From NCBI GenBank assembly GCA_965215025.1, contig CBDCCV010000002.1:1426001-1490000 (forward strand): a DNA stretch of 64,000 nt. The letters run 5' to 3'. Source of the stretch: CBDCCV01 sp965215025. Its GTDB lineage: Bacteria; Bacteroidota; Rhodothermia; Rhodothermales; Salinibacteraceae. Positions 39,627 through 47,867 of this stretch are shown piece by piece. The notes under the pieces are model-generated. The model did not search any database and was not told the DNA's origin. It saw only the letters and a program-made list of their open reading frames with translations. The translations under genes and the position numbers were made by a program. Position 1 is the first letter of the stretch. Each line of letters starts with the position of its first letter.

Positions 39627-40787
39627 ATGTCGCGTCAAGTTCGCGTCGGACTTCTCGTTTTCGCCGGGTTGGCGCTCTTTTTCGTGGCGCTCTTCGCCAT
39701 CGCCAACCGCTCCTTCCTCTTCAGCAACACGTTCTACCTCAAGTCCGAGTTCGAGAACGTGGCGGGGCTGCAGCCGGGGGCGGCCGTGCAGTACCAGGGC
39801 GTGAGCGTGGGCCGCGTCGAGACCGTGGAGCTGCCCGAGGAGGCCGGCGGGCAGATCACCGTGACGATGGCCGTGCGCGAGAACGCGCAGGGCCTCATCC
39901 ACACGAACACGCGGGCCTTGATCAAGACGGACGGCCTCGTGGGGAACCAGATCATCGTCCTGGAGAACCCGGCGGGCCGCCTCGCCGGCGAGGTCGAGAG
40001 CGGGGACACGATCCCCGGCGTCGAGCCGTTCGACGTGTTCGCCATCACGGACCAGGCGCTCGCCGCCGTGGACACCTTCGCCACGGTGGCCGTCGAGGCG
40101 CAGCAGATCATGCAGGACGTGCAGCGCGGCGAAGGCTCGCTCGGCCGGCTCATCTACGACGACGCGCTCTACAACAGCGCCGTGGCCACGGCCGAGGAGA
40201 CGCAGCGCTTGATGCAGGGCCTGCGCGACGACGCCGAGGCCATCACGCAGCTCGCGCGCGGCGCCACCGAGGAGTTCGACGCCATCCTGGCAAAGGTGAA
40301 CACGGGCGAGGGCACGCTCGCGCGCATCCTCAATGACGACGACATGTACGAGCGCCTCCTGGCCACCACGGACACGCTCCAGGGCGTCGTGGCCGACGTG
40401 CGCGCCGTCACTTCCAGCGCCGAGAACGCGGCCAACTGGGGCGCGCTGGGCGCCTACCGCTTCTCCGAGCTGATGGAGGCGGCCAAGCACAACTTCATCT
40501 TCAAGCGCTACTTCGAGGAGCGCGGCTACATGGACAAGGCTCCGTTCGAGATCCGCGAGGCCGCCCTCGAAGAAACGTACGAGGACCTCCAGGCCAAGCA
40601 GCGCGAGCTGTACGAGTGGGAGCAGCGCCTCGAAGCGCGCGAAGCCGAACTCGGCCTCGACGGCGCCACGAGCACGCGCCCGGACTCCCTGGCCGACCGG
40701 CCCGCCGCGCTGCCCGTCCCGCAGGACACGGAGAAGATCGGCGCCCTGCCCGCCGATACGGTCCGCGCTCCGGGGACGGACAACTGA
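39627..40787 (+). CDS. mlaD: MlaD/MCE-family substrate-binding protein
   Basis: A 386-residue protein with one N-terminal membrane helix (LLVFAGLALFFVALFAIA) and an MCE domain at about 35-115 (FENVAGLQPGAAVQYQGVSV, TRALIKTDGLVGNQIIVLE). The rest is helical, with two copies of a motif common in this family: GEGSLGRLIYDDALY and GEGTLARILNDDDMYERL. The C-terminal end (ETYEDLQAKQRELYEWEQRL) looks like a coiled coil. It should form the periplasmic ring of the lipid transporter with MlaE/MlaF. The 184-bp gap before it holds no clear signal. Confidence 0.9.
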   Translation: MSRQVRVGLLVFAGLALFFVALFAIANRSFLFSNTFYLKSEFENVAGLQPGAAVQYQGVSVGRVETVELPEEAGGQITVTMAVRENAQGLIHTNTRALIKTDGLVGNQIIVLENPAGRLAGEVESGDTIPGVEPFDVFAITDQALAAVDTFATVAVEAQQIMQDVQRGEGSLGRLIYDDALYNSAVATAEETQRLMQGLRDDAEAITQLARGATEEFDAILAKVNTGEGTLARILNDDDMYERLLATTDTLQGVVADVRAVTSSAENAANWGALGAYRFSELMEAAKHNFIFKRYFEERGYMDKAPFEIREAALEETYEDLQAKQRELYEWEQRLEAREAELGLDGATSTRPDSLADRPAALPVPQDTEKIGALPADTVRAPGTDN

Positions 40788-40852
40788 GCGCAGCGTTGAG
40801 TGTGGGGGGATGGGAGCGTGTGACACCAAATCTGACAGCATCGCTGAGCTAG

Positions 40853-40912
40853 ACCTCGGCCTTTCAGCGGGCAAAAACGCCGAGGTAGCGACGCAAGGCT
40901 TTGCGTCGCTAC
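40853..40912. repeat. nested palindromic repeat downstream of mlaD
   Basis: GTAGCGACGCAA (40885-40896) and TTGCGTCGCTAC (40901-40912) are perfect 12-base arms around GGCT. An outer-left arm ACCTCGGC (40853-40860) also pairs with GCCGAGGT (40879-40886), overlapping the first stem, so two alternative structures are possible. No U-tract follows. The GTAGNGACGCAA design resembles palindromic interspersed repeats common in cyanobacterial and Bacteroidota genomes. The rest of the gap 40788-41213 holds nothing recognisable. Confidence 0.6.
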
Positions 40913-41213
40913 GGCAACGATGGAGCTAAACCACAACCGATCAAACGGATCTGGCACGAGAGGAAGAACAGGAGAAAGGAAGTGGCGTCGCTGCGATCTT
41001 CCTTCCTTCCCCCCAAACGCCCGCACACCCACCCTAAGCGCCCCGCGTGGTTTTACATTCCGTGATGATTAGGCGGCTCTTTTCCCGTACGTTGTCGGGT
41101 AGACTTTTCGGCAGATCGCTGCTTTGTTTGGCCCCTCGCTTTTCGTGCTGAAGCCTCTTCGGTTTCACATACCGCGCTGTTTTCATCCGGCGTACTCGCT
41201 CCTGGGACGCCTC

Positions 41214-41759
41214 ATGCGCCGCCTCGTGCGGGACCGTCGGCAGGCCGAGGCGTACTTCGTCCTCGCGCTCACGGCGCTCGTGCTCGTCTGGCTCGTGGTG
41301 CAGTACGGCGCCTGGGCGCTCGTGCAGCCCGCCCCCACCGAGGAGCCGGGCGGCGGCCTCGCGCTCACGTTCTGGGCCGTGCAGATCGGCAGCCTCGCAG
41401 GGCTGCTTCTGGTAGGCGCGTGCGGCCTCAAGCCTGCCGCCACGATAACGTGCGCCTCCGACGGCCTCCACATCGAGCAGGGCCGCCGCGCGCTTCGCCT
41501 TCCGTACGACGCCATCACCTCGGTCGAGCGGATTACGGCGCTGCGCTTCCACCGGCACGAGCGGCGCTACGCCGCCACGCAGCTTTTCGCCGCGCGGGTC
41601 GGGCGGGGGGATCTGCTGCTTCTGCGCACGGCGCGCGGCCCGGTCGTCTTGGGGTTGGCGCCGGACGATCAGGACGCTCTCTGCGCACATCTGGAGCGGC
41701 AGGCCCGCGCCCCGGCCAGCAGCGCCTCGCCACGCCTCGCCGAAACGCATCTCCCGTAA
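41214..41759 (+). CDS. membrane protein with a PH-like domain, unknown function
   Basis: A 181-residue protein from ATG 41214 (MRRLVRDRRQAEAYFVLAL); upstream in-frame GTG and TTG starts are possible. Two membrane helices (YFVLALTALVLVWLVVQYGAW and FWAVQIGSLAGLLLVGACGL) form a hairpin. The C-terminal part, CASDGLHIEQGRRALRLPYD followed by AITSVERITALRFHRHERRY, has the strand pattern of bacterial PH-like domains (bPH/YdbT type). It lies 18 bp upstream of tgt. No role can be assigned. Confidence 0.6.
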   Translation: MRRLVRDRRQAEAYFVLALTALVLVWLVVQYGAWALVQPAPTEEPGGGLALTFWAVQIGSLAGLLLVGACGLKPAATITCASDGLHIEQGRRALRLPYDAITSVERITALRFHRHERRYAATQLFAARVGRGDLLLLRTARGPVVLGLAPDDQDALCAHLERQARAPASSASPRLAETHLP

Positions 41760-41777
41760 CGTCTGCCGCCGCGCTGC

Positions 41778-42905
41778 ATGGCCTTTACGCTGGAGCACCT
41801 CGATGCCGCGACGCGCGCGCGAGCCGGCCGCCTCGACACCGCGCACGGCCCTGTCGAGACGCCCACGTTCATGCCCGTGGGCACCGTCGGCAGCGTCAAG
41901 GCCGTCGAGCCGCGCGAGCTGAAGGCGGACATCGGCGCGCAGATGATCCTGGGCAACACGTACCACCTCTACCTCCGCCCCGGCGCCGCGCTCTTGCAGG
42001 AGGCCGGTGGCCTGCACCGCTTCATGCGCTGGGACGGCCCGCTCCTCACCGACTCGGGCGGCTACCAGGTCTTCTCCCTCGCCCACCGCCGCCGGCTTAC
42101 CGAAGAGGGCGTCACCTTCCAAAGCCACATCGACGGCTCCGAGCACCTCTTCACGCCCGAAAACGTCATCGACACGCAGCGCGCCATCGGCGCCGACGTG
42201 ATGATGGTGCTCGACGAGTGCCCCGCCGGCGACGTAAGCGAAGGCTACGCGCGCGAATCGAACGAGCTGACGCTCCGCTGGGCCGCCCGCTGCCGCGAAA
42301 GGTTCGAGAAGACCAAGCCGCGCTACGGCTACGAGCAGATGCTCTTCGCCATCGTGCAGGGCGTGGTTTTTCCGGAAGTGCGGCGCGAATCGGCGCGGCG
42401 GCTCGTTCAGATGGACTTCCCCGGCTACGCCATCGGCGGCCTCTCCGTCGGCGAGCCGGCCGAGCAGATGTACGCCATGACCGAAGTGGTGACGGAGATC
42501 CTGCCTGAGAAGAAGCCGCGCTACCTCATGGGCGTGGGGACGCCGGCGAACCTCTTGGAGAGCGTGGCGCGCGGCGTGGACCTCTTCGACTGCGTCATGC
42601 CCACGCGCAACGGCCGCAACGGGATGGTCTTCACCACCGAGGGCGAGATGAACATCTACAACGCCCGCTGGACCGAAAGCCTCGCCCCGCTCGACCCCGG
42701 CCTCGGCACCTACGCCTCCGGTTTCTCCAAAGGCTACCTGCGCCACCTCCTCAAAGCGAACGAGATCCTAGGCTTGCAGATCGCCTCGATGCAGAACCTC
42801 GCCTTCTACGTCTGGCTCCTGCGGGAGGCCCGCCGCGCCATCTGCGAAGACCGCTTCGCCGCATGGAAAAGGGAGACGCTCCCGCGCGTGAGCCGGCGGT
42901 TGTGA
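41778..42905 (+). CDS. tgt: queuine tRNA-ribosyltransferase (TGT) without the zinc ligands
   Basis: A 375-residue tRNA-guanine transglycosylase. It exchanges guanine-34 of GUN-anticodon tRNAs for a queuine precursor. The substrate-pocket Asp is in TDSGGYQVFSLA, the base-recognition residues in GDVSEGY and VGEPAEQMYAM, and the nucleophilic Asp in LFDCVMPTRNGRNG. The canonical C-terminal zinc site (CxCxxC plus His) is absent: the region before KGYLRHLLKANEILG reads APLDPGLGTYASGFS, and the usual HNL reads MQNLAFY. The missing ligands look like a lineage feature, since the rest is intact. It ends 56 bp from a convergent lipoprotein gene. Confidence 0.93.
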   Translation: MAFTLEHLDAATRARAGRLDTAHGPVETPTFMPVGTVGSVKAVEPRELKADIGAQMILGNTYHLYLRPGAALLQEAGGLHRFMRWDGPLLTDSGGYQVFSLAHRRRLTEEGVTFQSHIDGSEHLFTPENVIDTQRAIGADVMMVLDECPAGDVSEGYARESNELTLRWAARCRERFEKTKPRYGYEQMLFAIVQGVVFPEVRRESARRLVQMDFPGYAIGGLSVGEPAEQMYAMTEVVTEILPEKKPRYLMGVGTPANLLESVARGVDLFDCVMPTRNGRNGMVFTTEGEMNIYNARWTESLAPLDPGLGTYASGFSKGYLRHLLKANEILGLQIASMQNLAFYVWLLREARRAICEDRFAAWKRETLPRVSRRL

Positions 42906-42961
42906 GAGAGGATGAGTGTGGGAGCGAGCGGCGGAACGAATTGACCTAAAAGCCAACTCTA

Positions 42962-43423
42962 CTACTGTCCGTAGGCAAGTTTGCTCGGAGGCATGGCCTC
43001 CCCCATCCTCTCCGCGAGACGGTGCATCTCAGCCCATCCGCGACGCATCAACGAGCCAGTCTGCCCTTTCTTTTGGATGGCCGACTCTCCAATGGGCGCT
43101 GCCGACGCATGGCCGGTAAGCTGGATCTGCGTTGGCTTCTCGTTTACCACACTGGCAGAGTAGCGCACTTCCCACGATCCGCGGATGGGCTTCGTTTCTG
43201 TCCGCAACGTACCGAGATCACCGTCACTGCTGGCAATGGTGTAGCCCTCCCGCTGCAAAAGCCGGGCAGTGTTGCGGAAAGCGTCGTCAGCTGGCGCGTC
43301 CATCTGCACGGTGATGCGCGTGGCACCAATGGGGGCGCCTCCGTCATCGACGCCGGCAGTATTCTGCGGACCAGCACAGCCGGTGAAAAGAATGGCGAGG
43401 AGTACGAGTGCAGCAGTTCGCAT
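42962..43423 (-). CDS. small predicted lipoprotein
   Basis: A 153-residue exported protein from ATG 43423 (MRTAALVLLAILFTGCAG). The lipobox LFTG-C places the lipidated Cys at residue 16. The mature part (ITVQMDAPADDAFRNTARLL, YTIASSDGDLGTLRTETK) resembles a short alpha/beta domain seen in small envelope lipoproteins. It is poorer in G+C than neighbouring genes and sits next to the interrupted nuclease on the same strand, 46 bp apart. The two may have arrived together. Function unknown. Confidence 0.65.
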   Translation of the reverse strand: MRTAALVLLAILFTGCAGPQNTAGVDDGGAPIGATRITVQMDAPADDAFRNTARLLQREGYTIASSDGDLGTLRTETKPIRGSWEVRYSASVVNEKPTQIQLTGHASAAPIGESAIQKKGQTGSLMRRGWAEMHRLAERMGEAMPPSKLAYGQ

Positions 43424-43468
43424 ATTTATTTGAGGAAACACCCCGGTTGTTTGTTTGAAAACGCCGGC

Positions 43469-44551
43469 TCAGTCCTCATAGTAACCGACCGTTGCCCTCA
43501 GCCGGTCAGCGTAGGCATAAATCTCATCAAGAGAGCCAATCGGCACACGCTCTTCACTCTTTTGAGCATCGAAGAGGCCGAGGTAGTTCTGCGAGGCGTT
43601 GAAATGAAGGCGACAGATCGGTTTTCTGTTATTATCGTCGAGGAGCACGCCGCAGTATGTCTTTACATCGCGCATGACGACGCGGGAGACATCAACGATC
43701 TCGCGCATGATAGCACGCACGATGCGGAAGCCCTCTCGCTCCTCTTCCGTCGTGACGATGTCGCTCGGAGAAGCCTGTTCGGGTGTGGCCCCCGGCTTCG
43801 TAGTAGCCTCTTCGTGCGATCCAACCTGACTCGCCTCCTCCTCCATCAGAGCCGACTTTAGCCGGCCGCTCACCTTGCTACTGACGAACTGGTGCAGCGC
43901 ACGGCGGACGATAGGCGCAAATTGCTCCCTTACGTTCTGAGTAATCCGCCCGTCGTAGACCTGGCACGTCATGAACCGCACGAAGTCGTCTTCGGGTTCT
44001 GACCACTGACGAGCCAGATAATGCCGCATCGCCTTCAAGTACTTCAGGTCGTGTGCGGCAGAAAGCAGCGCGTCGAGATCGAACGACGGTTTGGTGAGCC
44101 GCTTCAACTCGTCGATGATGGGTTCGGAAAAGTCGAAGAGATCGAATTCCAGAAAGGGCCGGTCGTCCATCTTGTTCTCGTTCTCCAAGTCGGAGAAGAA
44201 GCGGTACGTAGCCCCGTTTGTGATGACGCCGATTCGGGTGTCGGTGACGGAGAAGTAGCGGTAGAGTTGTGAGGCGTGCTTCGCAGAAAAGTCCCCGCCA
44301 ACAGGTTTGCACTCGAAGAGCATGATGGGCTGGCCGTCCATCATGATGGCGTAATCAACCTTCTCGCCTCGCTTGATGCCGTGGTCCGCTGTGAACTCGG
44401 GCACCACTTCTGTCGGGTCGAAGACGTTGTAGCCAAGAGCGTTGATAAAGGGCAGAACGAGTGCGTTCTTCGTCGCCTCCTCGGTCTGGATTTATTCGAT
44501 TTGTCCATTGATGCGCGTAGCCAGCGCGCTAACCTGATCGATGAAATCCAT
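43469..44551 (-). pseudogene. HsdR N-terminal-type nuclease protein with an in-frame stop at codon 20
   Basis: From ATG 44551 the frame reads MDFIDQVSALATRINGQIE, then TAA (44492-44494), then continues without shift: IQTEEATKNALVLPFINALG to the end at 43469. Homologues read straight through this point, so the stop looks like a nonsense mutation in a gene of about 360 codons. The domain is the type I restriction R-subunit N-terminal nuclease (HSDR_N_2): VDYAIMMDGQPIMLFECKPV has the D...ExK active site, followed by KHASQLYRYFSVTDTRIGVI. The C-terminal half (YDGRITQNVREQFAPIVRRA) matches stand-alone proteins of the family. Restart at a GTG near 44407 would still keep the catalytic core. G+C is low. 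Confidence 0.78.
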
Positions 44552-44873
44552 ACCTTCTTCTGCGCAGTGCTCAATGTTTGGTGAGTGGATGCGGAAGTTG
44601 AACTTCAACCGCCGTGCCAGTACTCAAAAGCGCGCATACATCACTTGCAGTCAGCAGGCGACGTATTTTTTACAGCGTTGCGCGGTCGTTTTTACCCACT
44701 ATTATAATTTATCCTCCACGCGGACGATGCACCCAATAACTATCCACTCGCTCTATCGTCCCGGAGATCTTGTCAGCGTAAGTGATTCGCATCCCCCACA
44801 CTCGGCCCGAACCCCCCGCCCTCCCGGACGTAAAGCACCGCGCATCCGACACGGCACAACCCGCCCTAAGCGC
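44552..44873. other. low-G+C intergenic region upstream of ispH
   Basis: A 322-bp gap containing T-rich runs (GTATTTTTTACAG, GTCGTTTTTACCC) and the candidate promoter listed separately. No small gene, tRNA or riboswitch fold was recognised. The divergent nuclease remnant begins at its left edge, so promoters for both directions may lie here. Confidence 0.4.
44678..44708 (+). promoter_or_regulatory. candidate promoter for ispH
   Basis: TTGCGC at 44678 and TATTAT at 44700 are 16 bases apart, and TATAAT overlaps at 44703. It lies about 170 bp upstream of the ispH start in the only A/T-rich stretch of the gap. Confidence 0.3.
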
Positions 44874-46127
44874 ATGGCTCGCCAGTTCGACGTCCCCACG
44901 TTCTACAAAAGCGCCATCATCGCCCAAGTCAAGGCGGCGCGTGCGGCGCAGGACCCGCGCAAGAAAGACCTTTCGCCATCGGTCGTGGACTTCGGGCCGG
45001 TGCGGTTCAAGATCGCGCGGCACTTCGGGTTCTGCTACGGCGTCGAGAACGCCATCGAGATCGCCTACAAGGCGCTCGAGGAGAACCCCGAAAAGGCGGC
45101 CGCCGAGCGGATCTTCCTCCTCTCGGAGATGATCCACAACCCGCACGTGAACGACGACCTGCGCGCGCGCGGCATCCGTTTCCTGCGCACCACGCGCGGC
45201 GAGCAGCTCATCCCCTTCGACGCGCTCGAAGCCGACGACGTGGTGCTCATCCCGGCGTTCGGCGCCTCGGTCGAGGTCGAAGAAGAACTTCGCCGGCGCG
45301 GCGTGGACGTCGAGGCGTACGATACGACGTGCCCCTTCGTGGAAAAGGTGTGGCGCAAGAGCGAGCAGATCGGCGGGAAGGGGTTTTCCATCGTCGTCCA
45401 CGGCAAGCGCTACCATGAGGAGACGCGCGCCACGATCTCGCGCGCGAAGCACGACGGCCCCGTCGTCGTCGTGCGCGATCTTGAAGAAGCCGAAAGCCTG
45501 GCGAAAGTGATCCGCGGCGAAGAAGGGGCCGACTTTTTCTTCGAGCGCTTCGCCGACAAGCACTCCAAAAACTTCGACCCCACGCGCGACCTTCAAAAGC
45601 TCGGCGTCGTCAACCAAACGACCATGCTGGCAACGGAGACGCAAGCCATCGCCGATCTCCTGCGCCGCGCCATGCTTGAGCGCTACGGCGAGGACCGCGT
45701 CACCGATCACTTTGCCGACACCTCGGACACGCTCTGCTACGCCACGAACGAGAACCAGAACGCCACGCTCGCCCTCATCGAAAGCGGCGCGGACGCGGCC
45801 CTCGTCGTCGGCGGCTACAACTCGTCGAACACGAGCCACCTCGTCGAGCTGTGCGAAGAGCGGATGCCGACGTTCTTCGTGGAGGACGCCGGCCACATCC
45901 ACTCGCCCGCGCACATCGAGCATTTCGACATCCACACGCAGACGGAGCGCGAGACGACGGGCTGGTTCCCCGAAAACCGCCCGGCCGACCTCATCCTTAC
46001 CGCCGGCGCCTCGTGCCCGGATGCGCTCCTGGACGAGGTCCTGCGCAAGATCGTCGCCTGGTTCCCCGACGCGCGCGACCTGGACGACGCGCTCGCGCCG
46101 TTCGACGCCAGCGGCGCTGGACGTTGA
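44874..46127 (+). CDS. ispH: 4-hydroxy-3-methylbut-2-enyl diphosphate reductase, long form
   Basis: A 417-residue IspH (LytB), the last enzyme of the MEP isoprenoid pathway, reducing HMBPP to IPP and DMAPP with an Fe-S cluster. The three cluster cysteines are in GFCYGVENA (about residue 52), DTTCPFVEKVW (about 155) and AGASCPDALLDEVL (about 380). HGKRYHEET contains substrate-binding His, and VVNQTTMLATET the conserved Thr. This long form has an N-terminal extension and a central insertion compared with the 310-residue E. coli enzyme, as in cyanobacteria and Bacteroidota relatives. The start is ATG 44874 (MARQFDVPTFYKSAII). Confidence 0.93.
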   Translation: MARQFDVPTFYKSAIIAQVKAARAAQDPRKKDLSPSVVDFGPVRFKIARHFGFCYGVENAIEIAYKALEENPEKAAAERIFLLSEMIHNPHVNDDLRARGIRFLRTTRGEQLIPFDALEADDVVLIPAFGASVEVEEELRRRGVDVEAYDTTCPFVEKVWRKSEQIGGKGFSIVVHGKRYHEETRATISRAKHDGPVVVVRDLEEAESLAKVIRGEEGADFFFERFADKHSKNFDPTRDLQKLGVVNQTTMLATETQAIADLLRRAMLERYGEDRVTDHFADTSDTLCYATNENQNATLALIESGADAALVVGGYNSSNTSHLVELCEERMPTFFVEDAGHIHSPAHIEHFDIHTQTERETTGWFPENRPADLILTAGASCPDALLDEVLRKIVAWFPDARDLDDALAPFDASGAGR

Positions 46128-46177
46128 ACGCCTCTTCGCCGCCGCCCCCTTCTTCCTGCACGCACCCCCGCCCCGAC

Positions 46178-46975
46178 ATGCCCTCCCCCGCTGGCGCGTG
46201 GTACGAGGAATGGTTCGACCGCGACGAGTACGAACTCGTCTACAACGAGCGCGACCTGGCCGAGGCCGCGCGCGTGGTGAACCTCCTGGAGCGCGCCGTT
46301 AAGCCGGAAACCGGCGCGGCCATCCTGGACGTGGGCTGCGGACGCGGGCGTCACGCGCGCACGCTCGCCCGGCGCGGCTACCGCGTGGCGGGCATCGACC
46401 TCTCCGCGCGCGCCATCGAGACGGCCCGTCGCCGCGCCGCCGAGGAAGGGTTGGAGGCCATCTTCGCGCAGCAGGACATGCGCGAGCCGTTCTGCACCGG
46501 CTGCGTGGGCGGCGCCGTGAACCTCTTCTCCTCGTTCGGCTACTTCGAGGACGAGAGGGATCACGCCCGCGCGCTCGGCGCCGTCGTCACCGCGCTCCGG
46601 CCCGGCGGGTGGTTCTTCCAGGACTTCATGAACGCGCCGCACGTCCGCGCCACGCTCGTGCCTGAAGACGAGCGCCGCGCCGACGGCCACACCATCCGCC
46701 AGCGCCGCTGGATCGCCGACGGGCGCATCAACAAAGAGATCACGCTTCGCCCCGACCGCACGGGAGGAAGTGCCCCTGGGGTGCAGCAAAACGGCGGCCC
46801 GCAGAACGGCGACGCGAAAACCTTCCGCGAGTCCGTGCGCCTCCTCACGCTGGAGGATTTTCAACGCCTCTACGCCGAGGCCGGCCTGGAACTCGTGCAG
46901 ACGTTCGGCGGCTACGACGGCCGCCCGCACACCGACAGCGCGCCCCGCCTCATCCTCCACGCCCGCACGCCATGA
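46178..46975 (+). CDS. class I SAM-dependent methyltransferase
   Basis: A 265-residue methyltransferase starting at ATG 46178 (MPSPAGAWYEEWFDRDEY). Motif I is ILDVGCGRGRHARTLA (about 49-64), then VAGIDLSARAIETA for the ribose-binding acidic residue. VNLFSSFGYFEDERDHARAL and LRPGGWFFQDFMN are typical of the small-molecule methyltransferases with an inserted C-terminal beta domain (INKEITLRPDRTG). The substrate is unknown. Its stop overlaps the ATG of mntA (ATGA), so the three genes to 47797 form one transcription unit. Confidence 0.85.
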   Translation: MPSPAGAWYEEWFDRDEYELVYNERDLAEAARVVNLLERAVKPETGAAILDVGCGRGRHARTLARRGYRVAGIDLSARAIETARRRAAEEGLEAIFAQQDMREPFCTGCVGGAVNLFSSFGYFEDERDHARALGAVVTALRPGGWFFQDFMNAPHVRATLVPEDERRADGHTIRQRRWIADGRINKEITLRPDRTGGSAPGVQQNGGPQNGDAKTFRESVRLLTLEDFQRLYAEAGLELVQTFGGYDGRPHTDSAPRLILHARTP

Positions 46976-47394
46976 GCGCCCCGCCCTTTTCGCTTGAGGC
47001 CGTTGTCGAGGCCGTCCGCGAGGCCGTGCCCGATGCGGTGGCGGCCTACCTCTTCGGCTCGCACGCCGCCGGCGCGGCTCGCTCAGAGAGCGACGTGGAC
47101 CTGGCCGTGCTCCTCCCCGGCGGGCGCACGCTTTCTTCGGAGGCGCTCTGGGACGCGCGCGAAAGCATCAGCAAAGCGCTCGGCGCCGAGAAGGTGGACC
47201 TCGTAGACCTGCGCGCCGCCTCGACGGTGATGCGGGTGCAGGTGGTGAGCACGGGCCGCGTCCTCTTCGAGGCGGACCGCACCGCGCGCGAGCGCTTCGA
47301 GATGCACACGTACTCGGCCTACGCCTTGCTCAACGAGGAGCGCAGCGCGATCTTAGACGGCATCCGCCGGCGGGGGCGCGTCTATGGCGGATGA
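46972..47394 (+). CDS. mntA: MntA-type nucleotidyltransferase antitoxin (type VII TA)
   Basis: A 140-residue minimal nucleotidyltransferase. The signature LFGSHAAGAARSESDVDLAV (about 26-45) contains the GSx10DxD catalytic pattern. In the characterised MntA-HepT pairs this enzyme adds AMP residues to a tyrosine of the toxin and so silences it. The gene overlaps both neighbours: ATGA with the methyltransferase, and 11 bases with hepT. The order antitoxin-toxin and the overlaps support co-translation. Confidence 0.87.
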   Translation: MSAPPFSLEAVVEAVREAVPDAVAAYLFGSHAAGAARSESDVDLAVLLPGGRTLSSEALWDARESISKALGAEKVDLVDLRAASTVMRVQVVSTGRVLFEADRTARERFEMHTYSAYALLNEERSAILDGIRRRGRVYGG

Positions 47395-47797
47395 CGTCGC
47401 GCTCGGCAAGGCGGCCATCATCGAGCGGTGCCTCGGGCGCATCCGCGAGGAGTACGCCGGCGAGCCGAAGAACCTCTTCGACGACCTCACGCGCCAGGAC
47501 GCCATCGTGCTCAACCTGCAACGCGCCTGCCAGGCCGCCATTGACCTTGCGATGCACCTCGTCAGCCGGCAGCGCCTCGGCCCGCCGCAGCGCAGCCGCG
47601 ACGCCTTCACGCTTCTGGCTGAGGCTGGCTTCCTGGACGACGACCTCGCGAGCCGGCTCGAACGAATGGTCGGCTTCCGAAACATCGCCATCCACAACTA
47701 CCAGGCGCTCGACCTCCACATTGTCGAAGCCATTATCACGCGGCACCTCGCGGATTTCGAGCGCTTCGCCGCCCACACCCTCCGTACGAGCGGCTGA
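47384..47797 (+). CDS. hepT: HepT-type HEPN ribonuclease toxin (type VII TA)
   Basis: A 137-residue all-helical HEPN protein. The RX4-6H active site with the target tyrosine is intact as RNIAIHNY (about 100-107). The helical core DAIVLNLQRACQAAIDLAMHL and FTLLAEAGFLDDDLASRL is typical of HepT/DUF86. As an RNase it would cut tRNA or mRNA ends unless AMPylated by the upstream MntA. It overlaps mntA by 11 bases and is followed by a heptamer array. Confidence 0.88.
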   Translation: MADDVALGKAAIIERCLGRIREEYAGEPKNLFDDLTRQDAIVLNLQRACQAAIDLAMHLVSRQRLGPPQRSRDAFTLLAEAGFLDDDLASRLERMVGFRNIAIHNYQALDLHIVEAIITRHLADFERFAAHTLRTSG

Positions 47798-47813
47798 CGC
47801 CCGAATCCGAAAT

Positions 47814-47862
47814 CCCCAATCCCCAATCCCCAATCCCCAATCCCCAATCCCCAATCCCCAAT
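47814..47862. repeat. CCCCAAT x 7 tandem heptamer array
   Basis: Seven perfect head-to-tail copies of CCCCAAT, preceded by degenerate units (CCGAAT, CCGAAAT). The array ends five bases before the dipeptidase ATG, where a ribosome-binding site would be expected. The unit is the same as a short tandemly repeated sequence (STRR-type) known from heterocystous cyanobacteria, as I recall it. Confidence 0.9.
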
Positions 47863-47867
47863 CCAAA

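Noticed and set aside
47814..47862. CCCCAAT array considered as a CRISPR or coding repeat
   Set aside because: The units are 7 bases with no spacers, far too short for CRISPR repeats, and they lie between two well-defined genes.
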